A DNA stretch of 64,000 bases, taken from Lineus longissimus (taxonomy: Eukaryota; Nemertea; Pilidiophora; Heteronemertea; Lineidae). Below, one piece after another: positions 35,337-46,494 of this stretch. The stretch spans positions 11,603,501 to 11,667,500 of the forward strand of contig NC_088310.1 in NCBI RefSeq assembly GCF_910592395.1, read 5' to 3'. The notes beneath the pieces were generated by a model. That model was not told the origin of the DNA and did no database searches. It was given only the letters and a program-made list of their open reading frames with translations. The position numbers and the translations under genes are program-made. Positions within the stretch are counted from its first letter, which is position 1. The number at the start of each line of letters is the position of its first letter.

Positions 35337-35708
35337 ATGAGATAGACAAGATGTCAAAAGACGGTGTCTTCACCTATATGACAACGGAGGACAGGTGGAA
35401 GACGACGGTGATCTTCAAGCCCTGGCCTGGTTCTCTTACGGACAAGTCGACTATTATATCTCAAGGGGGGGGGGGGGGGGGGCACGATGGATGCATACAC
35501 TGGAGCTTTCAATGACACCGTAAAGATGACACCCAGACTGTCAGCCATTTGCATGGAGCATCACCCGCATGCCGATATGTTGGACACCATCCTCGACACT
35601 CCAACGCAGTCCTCTCAAGACACCCAATCGTCTGGGGCAACCATGCAGCCATCAGCCGGACCAAGTACAAGTGGAGCAGCAACCGCCAGTGCATCAGATA
35701 CGGACTGA
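35337..35708 (+). CDS. Possible last exon in Y, interrupted by a G18 tract
   Basis: After ATTTCCAG, the frame reads NEIDKMSKDGVFTYMTTED and on to STIISQ. It then enters an 18-G run (35465-35482). In the genomic frame it stops at 35515. With one G fewer it would join the frame at 35487 (DAYTGAFNDTVKMTPRL...), which stays open to 35708 with an S/T/A-rich tail. Thus either the G run has expanded and broken the gene, its length is misread, or the frames are unrelated. No domain is recognised. Confidence 0.35.
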
Positions 35709-35729
35709 TAACGATAGGCCGTATCAGAC

Positions 35730-36587
35730 GGGTAGTTGTAAAACAAGAAACACAGAAACGAAACAGAAACACAGAAACGCAGAAACGAAACGCAGAAACG
35801 AAAATCAAACGGGTTTTCATAAAAGTTGGAATCAAGCGGCACGCCGATACTTTCCTTGCCCAATCCGTTGTTATTGTCGTTTAAAAGTAAAATCTGAGGT
35901 TGGTGGGTTGCGGCCAGAATGCAATAGAGTTGTTGAGGGGATACATGGAGCAACTGGGGGGGGGGGGGGGGGGGAGGGGGCGGCACGATATGGGTGAAGT
36001 CTTTTGAGGTGGTGGTGTAGTACTTTGGTAGGTTCGATTCGATTCCTAAAGCATGTTATTTTAAATGAAGGTGCAGTGCAACATCTTGCCTTGTAGTGTT
36101 CAATTTACATAAAGTACCAGGATCATCCTACAAATCCCGTCTGATGCAGCACTAAATGCAAGGTACGGTACCAGTACATGGGTGAATCATTTCGACGTTA
36201 TGTGAGACGTGAGAGACCAATTTTGGCGACTAGAATAGAGTAAAGTGGGGGGGGGGGGGGGGCGGACACTAGACTTGGACTTGGAGTAACTCAATCTTGC
36301 CTTCCCAGCTGCTGCCTGGGGCCGTTTTTGGTCAGGGGCACGATCAAAGCCGGATGCTGCCAATCTTCGCACACGTTGATGAGGCTAAAAGGGGTATTGG
36401 GAAATGAGCATTCCTCCTTCCATTCCGACTGAATACCAGTTTTAGTTACACCCGCGTTCGCGGCCACAACCATGGCAACAAGATGGAGTCTGCAGACCAG
36501 AATTCGCCACAAGACTGGTTTCTGCGTTTCGTTTCTGTGTTTCTGTGTTTCTGTTTCGTTTCTGTGTTTCTTGTTTTACAGCTACCC
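35730..36587. mobile_element. Element Z: MULE-like, 9-bp target duplication
   Basis: The terminal repeats are GGGTAGTTGTAAAACAAG and its inverse (CTTGTTTTACAGCTACCC). They continue into AAACACAGAAACG tandem units in both arms (35740-35815 and 36520-36575). The 9-base sequence GTATCAGAC directly flanks both ends (35721-35729 and 36588-36596). A 9-bp duplication is characteristic of Mutator-like elements. The 858-bp interior is non-coding and contains two long G tracts (35956-35974 and 36247-36262). It sits just downstream of the putative Y exon. Confidence 0.75.
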
Positions 36588-36937
36588 GTATCAGACGATA
36601 CCTATGTCATTTATCATCTTACATTCACTATGTACGTGTTTAGCTGTGTGATGATGATGATGAATGTAGTAGGACGATGTTAAATTTAGCCTGATATTAT
36701 AATGTTTGTATTGAGCATGTGTGACGTGGTACATCATGGAGGTGTAACTATATATGTTGGGAGGAAATAAATAATAGCTTTGACAATAGAATACGTTTCG
36801 TGTCATACTTATACCATTTAAAAATCAACCAACCCACCGCCCCACCAATCAACTCGGCGACGCACATTTCTGTGTTTCCCTATCTTATAAGAAACACAAA
36901 TATATCACCCGACAGGTCGAACATAATAATTCAAGTA

Positions 36938-37170
36938 CACGGCCCGACAGATCGACCAACCGATGCTCTGGATAGGGGATTGTCACAAATCGACCACCCG
37001 ACAGGCAGAAGACTAATCTTCACACGTTTACACGGCCCGACCAATCGACCGACCGATGCAGTAAACCTCCGTATACGCAGTATCACAAATCGACCACCCG
37101 ACGGTAATGATCACTTTCACGACATTGCCAATAGATGCCGCGACGTGCCTCGCAAATCGACCAACCGACG
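36938..37170 (+). repeat. CGACC-rich tandem repeat (unit about 90 bp)
   Basis: ACACGGCCCGACAGATCGACC begins one unit and ACACGGCCCGACCAATCGACC a second about 90 bp on. Both contain CACAAATCGACCACCCGAC, and a third partial copy follows at about 37145. A run of GGTCGGTAGG motifs at 38036-38075 is complementary to these, so they may be arms of a further small element. Confidence 0.55.
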
Positions 37171-38135
37171 CCCGATACGATCCATCGACAGCCTGCATAC
37201 TAAGTGTATACATACGGTATATACATGGTATACTATGTTTCTTTTCCAATGTAGAATACTTTTTGTAAGGGATCCTGCAGTAGTGCCCAAAAAAGGAAGA
37301 TTTAAGCATTAGGCACCCTTGAATAATTACGTCAAAACCATGCAAAAACTTCGTAAGCACGCAAAACCTTGCAAAAACTATTACGCACCGTACCTTCGGC
37401 GAAAGATGCCGTTTTGTACCGTTTCGGTAATCCTAAACAGCGTCCAGAAGCGTCCAGTAGGCCGGGATTTGGTCAATCACGCATACATTGTATAAAGCTC
37501 CGCCCCGTTATGTTTAAAAATAAACTTTATCCTCATGGCCGATCCCGCGAGCTGTCGTGTATGTTGAGCGAAGAAAACGGAGAACTGTGTGACGGTTGAA
37601 AGTAGGAATCAGAACTAAGAGCCGTAAATGCTTATCGATGATCTATCATGCCCATCTGACTGTTTGATTAATGAGCGTGTTATTTTGAGAAAGGAGCGAG
37701 CGAAATAGATCATTCGCGAAACGGTATAGCGAATAGACAGGGAGATCACTACACTACTTCCTTTTGCAATGTTGGGCAGATTCGTAAAATCGCCATACCT
37801 ACGTGTGAATGGCTGTGGAGCAACTCGTCACCCCCTGGTGATGGACCCAAATTTGCTGAAAGCAAATTTCACAGTTCTAGTTCAATACTTTAGTAATGCA
37901 GTGAAGACATGATGCTTTTCAACCTTCCCAAAAGCAAAATAATGTCACAACCTGCCCTACGCATTTCCAACAAAACAATACAACCCAGCTATAACATATG
38001 ACCTATGAGACCTGAGACTCAACTACGAAACTCCTTGGGTTGGTAGGTCGGTAGGTCGGTCGGTCAGCGTTTTTCCGGTTTATACCGTTCGTTTTGCACA
38101 GGTCGTCATTTTCATGATTTTTACGATAACTCCAG
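37171..38135. other. Unassigned sequence inside element Y
   Basis: No recognised gene. Short frames at 37028-37360 (minus) and 37369-37599 (plus) lack domains. Confidence 0.4.
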
Positions 38136-38474
38136 CAGTTTGGAATTCGTTTGAACACAAACGAAAAGCGTTTGGAACGCGTTTGCTGACAAATGGCGCA
38201 ATGCCGTTTTTGACGAAACGAAAACGAAACGCTTTTCTAAACGTTCTTCAAACGAATTTCAAACGCTCTTCAAACGAAGTTCGTTTGGGGTGAAACGAAA
38301 TTGTGTTCGCTTTCAAACGCTTATGAAACGGGAAAAAAACGGTAGGGCCAGCGTTTGACAATCGTTTCAAGATCGTTTGGGTGCGTTTTTATTGTTCACA
38401 TTTCAAACGAATTTCAAACGATCTTAGATACGTTTCAAACGCGTTTCAAACGAAATCAATTTGGAGACGGCCCC
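38136..38474. repeat. Right arm of Y, CAAACG tandem array
   Basis: Iterated CGTTTG/CAAACG motifs end in CGTTTCAAACGCGTTTC and then CAATTTGGAGACGGCCCC, the inverse of the left end at 30710. Confidence 0.8.
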
Positions 38475-39599
38475 TAAAAAAATTCGGCGAGAACGAAAAA
38501 CAAATTCTGCACGTAAGTATATTCTAGCTCGCCAAAACAAATAAAGTAGTCGCAAAATATCAAACGGGAACAAGAATTTATTTCGAACAAATAATTCTAA
38601 AATAAAGTAAAATAAAATAAGTATATCGACAACAAAATTTAGAGGCAGAACAAATTGAATTAGAATACGTATGTACGGAACAAAATTACGACAGAAGAAA
38701 CTAACATCGGAATGGATATTTCAAACGTGGTAAACACATCCTTTTAGGTCGTTCTTAATAAATATTTATCATTTCGTTCATTTGAGGCATCCAGTTGAAT
38801 GGCTCTGTTGTCCTCGGGATCAGACAGGAGGTCATTCCTGAAACCGATTAATCACTGTTTTAATTCCCGTAGACAGCCTTTGTGACTTGATATGATAACA
38901 AGTAGGCCTATATTATATCGACCGGTTTTATGTGAAGCCATAAACCAAAGGATGAATACGTTTTGTGATTAAACTCTTTGAAATACACGACTTTCATTAA
39001 GTTTATGATTTGTTAAGAACTAGTTTTTATGAGAATCAGGTCGATTTCTATTAGAGGGTGATATATTACCGTCTCAGATTTGCCTGAAATGTTTTTTTGG
39101 TGAAAGGCCTATTGGGTAGATAGAAAAATCCCAAAATTCCAGGTCTGTACAATGAACAAGTTTTTTTTCTAGGGGCTCTAGAATGGTCACTGTTTTGAGG
39201 GTTATAATTGGACATCTTAAACAATTGCTTTTGGAGTTGAAATATCGCAATGCGCCAATGACTGCCAAGCTTTATTCCGCGCCTGTTCACAAGAGCGCTA
39301 TGTCAAAGTAGACAATTTAAATTTCACAGATTAGAAGAAAATATCTTGATTCGCGAAAATATTTTGCCTCGAATATATCCATCGTTCGGCATTCGTGAAA
39401 ATGTTATGCCGCGAAAAATTATATTATACGTACAGTACTTTGCCTCGGCAAATCCTTCAACACCAGGCGGAATAACGCCACGCTATTGCGTCTTTTGAGG
39501 AGGAAGATTGCCACAATTGCCGATATCCACACACCGCCAGTAGTCCAGATAACCTCGACCCTATCTGTCACACAGCGGAGGGTTTGTCTTCAACTTCCT

Positions 39600-39905
39600 T
39601 TTTGACTTCTACTTCCGTTCTGAGATCGACTTTCGTTCTGAGTTAATTTGTTCTGTCCTAATTTTATTCCGTGTTCTACCTTAATTTGTTCCGTGTTCTA
39701 CTTTTGTTATGCGTAGGTTTTAATATTTGGTCATGTTTAAAATTCCGAGTTGAGTTAATCTGTTCTGTCCTAATTTTTTTCCATGTTCTACCTTAATTTG
39801 TTCCGTGTTCTACTTTTGTTTGTTCCCATTTGCTAATTCCGTTCTGAGTTCATTAGGTTTTTCCTAATTCTGTTCCTCGTGGTCTACTTTAATTTGTCCT
39901 GCCTT
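39600..39905 (+). repeat. Tandem repeat in the right arm of X
   Basis: GAGTTAATTTGTTCTGTCC, TAATTTTATTCC, GTGTTCTACCTTAATTTG and TTCCGTGTTCTACTTTTG recur about two and a half times. A single inverted, diverged counterpart is at 38640-38720. Confidence 0.6.
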
Positions 39906-40222
39906 TAACTTTTGATGATAGACTTTATTTTTTACTTTATTTTAGAATTATTTATTCGAAATTAATTCTTGTTCCCGTTTAATATTTTGCAACTACTTTA
40001 TTTATTTTAGCGAGCTAAAACATATTTAGGTGCAGATTTTGTTTTTCGAGCTCGCCGAAATTTTTTACTATTGCTTTATTCTATAACTTGTTCCCGATAA
40101 AATATTTCAACAAGCAAATAAAAAAAAGTGTGTGAAAATATTTTTCGACCGCGTTATTTTATTTTCATTATCTCTTTTTATTCTTGTGGCTAAATATTTG
40201 TTCTGGCACTTAGGAGCCACTG

Positions 40223-42636
40223 TGTTACTTACTGCCTAACAGCAGCAACAGCCTGAAACATGTGCACTATGGAGTGCCAAAGCGGAATTTAATCAGGACC
40301 AATTTTTTACATAAAGACTAAATGTTACGCCAGAATCACGCAACAAATTGCCAAACAGTACAAAAAATTATCTCAGGACCGAAATTGGACAACAACAAGT
40401 TTAAGATTCCGATCCATATTTTTTTCCTTCAGAATAATTCATTGTAATGTTTCAAATATTTTTTGGTCAGAACGCAGATACGGCAAGATTTGTTTTCCTT
40501 CAGAATTTTAACGACCACAGGACTCTCGTGACTCCTGCTAGAACGCACGTGACCACTCAAACTGATGACGTCATATAATCTATTTTTTCGTCACTCACCC
40601 ACATTTTCGAAGTTTTCGATTTTGCTCTGCACCATGGTATCAAATCGAGCAGACGAATTGAACAAGTTGTTCAATTGCAGCAGTTCTGAGGATCTATTGA
40701 CAGATCTACGGAATTGGTGAAACATGAAAATGGCAAAAGTAAACGCATCGATGAGGCGCGACGACATCGGTTTTTGTGGTCACGGGATCACTGGCAGGAG
40801 TCACGTGATTACTTGCAGAAGTCACGTGAGTTCTGCTGAATTTTTCGCCCTGCCTGCAAAAACGTCCTGCCCGGAAAAACAATTCTACCGCATTTTGCAT
40901 TCTTGGATAAAAAAGTTTCATCAGAACGATATTTTTTTGCCGAATATAGAATTTTTCATTCTGTGAAGTAAATTTTGAATTCCGTCTGCTGTAGAAAGGG
41001 TTCTGAACAATATTTTCTGAATTTCTGATTGCAAAACGGCTTCCTGCATTGATAAATAATATAATGTCCTGAATAAATTCTGGTTTGGCATGCCGAGTGT
41101 ATCAAAGGTTTGCCCCGTGCCTTGTTAATTGTCATCGAGTAAGCAAAGTGAAGGGGAAGTTGGCGTCATTTGAGGCTAGTTTAATTCGGGGTATGAATCT
41201 GGAGGTCCGTTGTTTACCTCATTTGTATGAATTGTGCTTTCCGCCATGTATTGTGAGGCAGGATAGTTTATCGTAAGCCCTACCTGTTGGATCAAATCAT
41301 GGATCAAATCATCATAAATGGACAGATGAAACATCCAACATGAACATCAAAGTCATGTACATGTATCTTTACTAAACGAAAATTCAATGTACCTTTTTTC
41401 CTTTGTTGTGTAATATAAAGACCTCAGGAAAGGTTCCGAGGGTGCCGGGCTTGAACGGCAGCACCGTCCTTGTCTGACTGGCCACTTCAGCATAGCCTGG
41501 TCAGCTATTCATACGAAAAAAACAAACATTTTGCGCTGAAAAAGATTTATCTAAAATTTATCTGAATGGCTTCACATGTAAAATCAACATGAAAATATGA
41601 AAAATTAGGAGATTCCATCTAGTGGTAAAGGAAGTGTTAGACATAAAGAGATTTTAACCAGGTCTAGTATTAACATATAGATTATGCCTACAGTATGCCT
41701 ATCAGGTTTTCTTATACATGTATTTGGCGAAATAATTTAAGGTATCCGATATTTTCTTCTTCACATGGTGCGAATAATCGTACCTAAACCTCGCTTTCGA
41801 ATCCAGTCTCTTGGCTATTTTTGGGCGCCATGGTGAATTCTATAATCCAATAAACAGGTTATTGTTTTCTAGCCTTCGATTTTTTTGCAGGATATGAGAA
41901 AATTAAATCGTGACTGTACAAAAGAGATATTTCTCAAAATGTGTAATGAAATCGAAGCGCAGAAATTTAGAATTTCATGAGTATGATATACGTGTATTTA
42001 TTCGTACTAAAAAATGTACAGTATAACTGAAGTGCGAGTAGTTCAAAGTGCAGTGGTGCAGCTTAGCATTACATACAATAAATTCTCACCTAAGCATATC
42101 ATCGAGAATAAGCGAGCCGATATTATATGTACATCACTCGATATAAATAAGGTATCAGTTAAGGGACCTCCCGAGACCATACACGGATATTCTGCACACG
42201 ACCTGGACCTCTATCTATTTTGTTCGCATATCATTTAATATATAGTCTATTTCTTCCCAGGTTGAAAAGTCGTGACCCTGTTCCCTCAAATCCAGTAATT
42301 CTTGTATTTGGCGTGAACTGGGGAACAATAGAGACGATGCAATCATAATTATACTGGTTAAGTGTCGCAATCATTCTAAAAGAGCTATTGTCCAGTCAGT
42401 CTATGAAACTTTTGGCCTATACAAAAAAATGAAACAAAAGTTGTTGTCTTTTTTTGTTGAAACTTGCTGACCCCAGAAATATCGAATCAAAAGTCTCCGA
42501 AATTCGAAGCAGGCGAAATTCCCAAACGTAGCATATTTTATGAATGTCCATGGCAAATATTTGTGGCCTTCTGTTACAAATTAAGTTATGCATGTACTGC
42601 TAACTTTTTTTCCTGTCGGTTTTGAAGTCTATAAAT
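40223..42636. other. Unassigned AT-rich sequence
   Basis: No supportable gene. GTCACGTGA motifs recur at 40801-40829. A 63-codon frame at 41085-41276 has no recognised domain. The AT-rich flanks at about 40430-40460 and 40920-41060 share TTCAGAA/TTCTGAA motifs but form no clear element. Confidence 0.45.
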
Positions 42637-43010
42637 CACAGCTGGTAAAGGTTTTGGCTTACCTCGAAAAAGTACTTTTTGCCTGACTTCCCAGGTAACT
42701 GCATTACGGTAGTTTTCTGGTGAAAACAGTACGGTGCTTACCGAAATTTCAGATTTCTTGCTGAAATGGTTAGCCGTGACAAAGATTACGTTTTCAGCGG
42801 CTATATTTACATGTCTTCCCAAAGAAAGCGATTCGGATTATCTTGCACTAAACCAATCCTTAAGAGTATTTCTCTAACCATGGAGTATCAACATTCGCAT
42901 TTTTCATATTCGCAAATGCGTCAAATAAGTCGTCTGTTATTAAGTCAAATAACAAGGAAATTTTGCAAACCGTATTTTTTCGAGGCAAGCTTATACCTTT
43001 ACTCACTGTG
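42637..43010. mobile_element. MITE, CACGGTGGGTAAAGG family, copy 2
   Basis: The left arm begins CACAGCTGGTAAAGG and continues GGCTTACCTCGAAAAAGTAC. The right arm is its reverse complement (CGAGGCAAGCTTATACC then TTTACTCACTGTG). The arms are about 46 bp. It is non-coding. Confidence 0.6.
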
Positions 43011-44313
43011 AAAATATACCAATAGATAGGAATATGGCACGTCATCGATATACTGGCTAAAAAGGCTTACTGGAAAAAAAACGGTATGGTTCTGCCTTGA
43101 TTTCAGCGGAACGTGCCGACATTAAATTATCTTCATTGCAACCTTAGTCTGGTTACTCTAAGTTGTAAAAATTTAAATAAATAGTCACTGCGTTCACATT
43201 CACAAATCATAAATTTTGATACAAGTCGTGTATTTCATCACCATTTATGACTCCACATAAAACCGGTCGAAGTATACATGTTATTGTCTCTAGTCACAAA
43301 GGGTCAACGGGAAAAAATAGTCTTTCCTCCGACTTGATATATCGGTCACAGGAATGACCTCTTGTCTGATCCCGAATACAACAGACCTTTCTACTCGGCG
43401 TCTCAAATTAACAAATTAATAAAAATCTAAGAACGATCTAAAATAATGAGTTTATCAAAACAGGAGTATACATCCAAGGATAGAAAAATACCAAGGTACA
43501 GTTTGGAAATGATTTTGAAAACAAATCATCATGACAGCCATTTTGTTTCTACATGTTGCTAGTAGCTTGATGAAGTAGATAACGTCTGCTCAATAGCCAT
43601 TCGTCTGGGTGTGGTAAAAAGCAAGATATTTTCGCGAACGCGAAAATAACCTTCACGCAAAATGTTTCTGTTTTACAGTATGTAAACCAACCCGGTAGCC
43701 AATGAGCTGCATAAGAAGTAATCACCAATATAGTTATTTTACCATGTTCAGCTAGTCTAAACAAAGACTTGTGCCACGACTGGATCTCTTTAAAATGTAA
43801 CTTCAATTCTAGGTAGTTACAACATACGCCGATGGTTTACATTAATATGGACTAAGAAAATTGACCTTCGGGTTGCTCGATGATCACGCAAATTAGCTGT
43901 ACATGCTGCAGGCCTCGAGTTCGTACATTCATGACATTACATGTGTTGATTTCTATCTGTATCCAGTGGTGTAAGAAGACTTTGACGTGATATACCTGAC
44001 ATGTGTCATTCCTGAAATGGTGGGATGGGTTCGTAAGGGGAATTTGTTCCATGCCAGACACCATTTCGTGCTCAATTCAGTCATCAATGAATGATCCCTA
44101 TTCGGCTGAAAGCGGAACTATACCGTTTTTTTTCCAGTAAGCCGGCTAAAAATGCCAGTAAGACAACACCTGTTATGAAAATATCCCAACACTGGGCTGC
44201 CTTAATTGAATATGACGCAATCATCCTCAAAATATTGATTTTGGTATTTATTGTAATGATAAGGATACGGACCAACTTAACTGCTTACATTTTATTCTCA
44301 GACTCGAGATAGC
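43011..44313. other. Unassigned sequence
   Basis: No gene or clear repeat. Short frames only. Confidence 0.5.
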
Positions 44314-44906
44314 TTTATATATGCACCATGTTTTCCATAAGGTAGGAGCAATACGCTTTCCAATGACACCTTGATGACATTGCTCCGATTACGAATCATC
44401 ACTGAGTAGCATTGTCTTGAAACGGGTGGAAACCCATTTGTAACACTTGGGATAAACCACTGATGAAATGGAATGCCCACTGTCATGTCTTTCCACCGCG
44501 TGACATTCAGAACTTATGAGGCCGCATTCTTCATGAAGTTGATCAGATCTTATGCCATGATCCTGCGATAGTGAGACGAGCTGTGATGGACATGCGCCGT
44601 CGTTGTGAAATAGGAGGAGGAGGGCACGTAGAAGGTGTGGCGCATTTTTTTTCAAAATTGGTCAATGAATCATAGATTCATAAAGGTCATGTTCCTTTGT
44701 TCATGTTTTGGCGTCCTCCTGATGTCTAAGCTTCGAATCCAAGGTTTTATTACGAAGTGTTACAAACGGAATTTGACACACCCGTTTCAAGACAAGGCTG
44801 GTCAGTGATGCGTGATCGCAGCAATGTCATCATGGTATCATTGGAAAGCATATTGCTCTTACTTTATGGAACACTCACATGATTTCCTTTTTTCTGGGAC
44901 ACCCTG
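44314..44906. mobile_element. Mariner-like MITE with ~110-bp inverted arms
   Basis: The left arm contains GTTTTCCATAAGGTAGGAGC, ACGCTTTCCAATGA and CTTGAAACGGGTG. The right arm has the inverse CACCCGTTTCAAG, TCATTGGAAAGC and GAGCAATATGC-type sequence. The right end reads CTGGGACACCCTG and is followed by TA (44907), the usual end of Tc1/mariner MITEs (CAGGGTGTCCC). The left terminus is eroded. The interior is non-coding; frames there are artefacts of the arms. Confidence 0.7.
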
Positions 44907-44908
44907 TA

Positions 44909-45779
44909 TTTAAAACCCACTTCGGGTAGAATTTCACATACCAAAAAAAAACAACGTCACAATGTCAATGACTCTCAAAATGTCTCTTAACTCATCAGCT
45001 CATGAAAAGTCACAGTTACACAACCCTGAATGTCTGATCAAAACACTCGAGTGACGACGGCGTACTAGCACACAACCCAATGGATGCCAAGTTCATCCAC
45101 GACTCGGCTAAAACAATGGAATTCCCAAGGCAGTGCTCATCCACGACTCAAGTTATAACTCACGACGACAGTAGTCCCAGCAGGTATCGTCCACGATGAT
45201 GTGCCTTGCTCAAGGCCTCGTACGTTCACTACATGTAGATGCACAGTTGCACTCATGATCACATGTAGGTAAGGCGAGTATTTTTCATGTCTTGTTTAGC
45301 GAACCATCCGACATGAAAACGTGCCAATTTCAAACAAGGATTATTTTTTATTTTTTCCGACCACCGCCTGAAAAAAAAGAAAAGAAATCAATGAATTTAA
45401 GACTTTTCAGAACAATATTTTATTCCAGAAATAAATTTTTCTTTTTATTTTGTCCCCCGCCCAAATATGCTGGCTAACCCATTTTTTTAAAAGTGATATT
45501 TAGGCTAGCAATAAAATTTATTCTTAATTTTTTCCCGACCTCCTCTAAAGATCTTTCAGAATATTAGTTCGCTAAACAAGGCATTGGAAAAATCTCGCTT
45601 GATGTTCATGTGTACAAAATGTACACTGTCTCAAGGAGTCTAACAAAGTCTCTCAAAAAGGAAATAAAATCCCACCTCAAAGCCTCTGAAGTCCTGCCAC
45701 TTTGTTAGGCATACTTATGCTCCAGTAGCAGAACGTTCCCAACAGTACATAATATGAGCTTTATTGTATGGGATATTTC
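44909..45779. other. Unassigned sequence with T-rich stretches
   Basis: Includes a T-rich region with similar blocks (TTTTTCCGACC, TTTTGTCCCCCGCCC, TTTTCCCGACC) at 45350-45545 that look like short diverged repeats. No gene. Confidence 0.45.
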
Positions 45780-46138
45780 TATCATGCCAAACGCAAGGGG
45801 TTAACGTTGTCAGTGAGCACTCATTAAGCTTGTTATGAGCTGACGTTTGGAATTTTTTTTAAAATACGTACAAATGTAATTACATGTTAACCCCCTACTA
45901 CCGACAAAGATTTCACATATCCATGAGAAACTGAAAATTAATAGCAGACTTTGCTTAATGAGTCAAGTTTGGAATGTTTACACTTCAATTAGGTAAACAG
46001 GCTGTCCAAAGGTCAGCTCAAAACAAGCTTAAAGAGTGCTCACTTACAATGTTAACCCCTTGCATTTGGTATGATAGACTCAAATCTGTCTCGAATGTGA
46101 AATATTTGTATTGATGGTAGGGGGTTAACGTGCAATTA
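45780..46138. repeat. Interleaved inverted repeats sharing GGGGTTAAC
   Basis: Arm A (45780-45852) is inverted at 46004-46076 with about 85-90% identity over 73 bases. Arm B (45880-45920) is inverted at 46094-46138 with about 80% identity. The order is A, B, A-inverse, B-inverse, so the two pairs cross. Each arm carries a GGGGTTAAC core, four in all. The block lies about 360 bp upstream of the first recognised exon of the helicase gene. Confidence 0.7.
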
Positions 46139-46494
46139 TTTTTTCATGTTTTGTGCATCCATGTGAAACACCAATGGAACATGCCGTTCATGGTGACATA
46201 TCTCATGTTAACTCTTGCACTGCCATGCGCAATAGACTTTTATTTTTCAAAATTTAAACTATCCCAGCTCATTGCAACGTAGAGTGTTAACGATGACACT
46301 GGTATAATTCGATGCAGAATCACACCCTCTACAAAGGGATGTAGCCAGTTTTTCAAAACTCCTCCCTATGTTAATATTATGATGATTTTTTCGACAGTCT
46401 ACATTTTTTTCTGATACACGCTGTAGACCCTGCACATCGGATTTAATTCCTTCTGTTTTTCACGCTAAAAGGGCTACCTTACCTGTATTTTCAG
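46139..46494. other. Region upstream of the first recognised TPR exon
   Basis: Ends in a polypyrimidine tract and TTTTCAG acceptor (46488-46494). No earlier coding exon is recognised, although further GTTAAC motifs occur (about 46207 and 46288). Confidence 0.4.

Larger units (their letters stand above)
30710..38474. mobile_element. Element Y: Harbinger-like, TAA duplication, CAAACG-array arms
   Basis: The ends are GGGGCCGTCTCCAAATTG (30710) and its reverse complement (38474). TAA flanks both sides (30707-30709 and 38475-38477). TWA duplications and GGG-type ends are hallmarks of PIF/Harbinger. The left arm (to about 31085) and right arm (from about 38136) consist largely of iterated CAAACG/CGTTTG units. 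The interior carries possible small spliced exons, a satellite of about 400-bp units, a MITE (34394-34926) and a MULE-like insertion (35730-36587). No DDE transposase was seen, so it is presumably mobilised in trans or carries an unrecognised protein. Confidence 0.75.
30548..40222. mobile_element. Element X: long-TIR element split by element Y
   Basis: The left end (30548) begins CGGTGGCTCTTAAGTGCC and the right end (40222) is its reverse complement. The first about 160 bp of both arms match (AACAAATATTTAG, AATGAAAATAAAATAAC, GGTCGAAAAATATT, AACAAGTTA.AGAATAAAGC). The left arm then stops at CAATAGTAA (30709). It resumes at 38475 with AAAAAATTCGGCGAG, which again matches the right arm (39905-40070) out to about 38640, with weaker similarity to about 38720. 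So X has arms of about 400-600 bp, a core at about 38720-39600, and a 7.8-kb insertion in its left arm. TA precedes the left end but not the right (TG). CAGTGGC-type ends suggest a mariner-like foldback element, though this is not proven. Confidence 0.7.

Noticed and set aside
36010-36056. tRNA-like A and B box motifs (GGTGTAGTACTTTGG, GGTTCGATTC)
   Set aside because: Spacing between the boxes is far too short for a tRNA or a SINE head.
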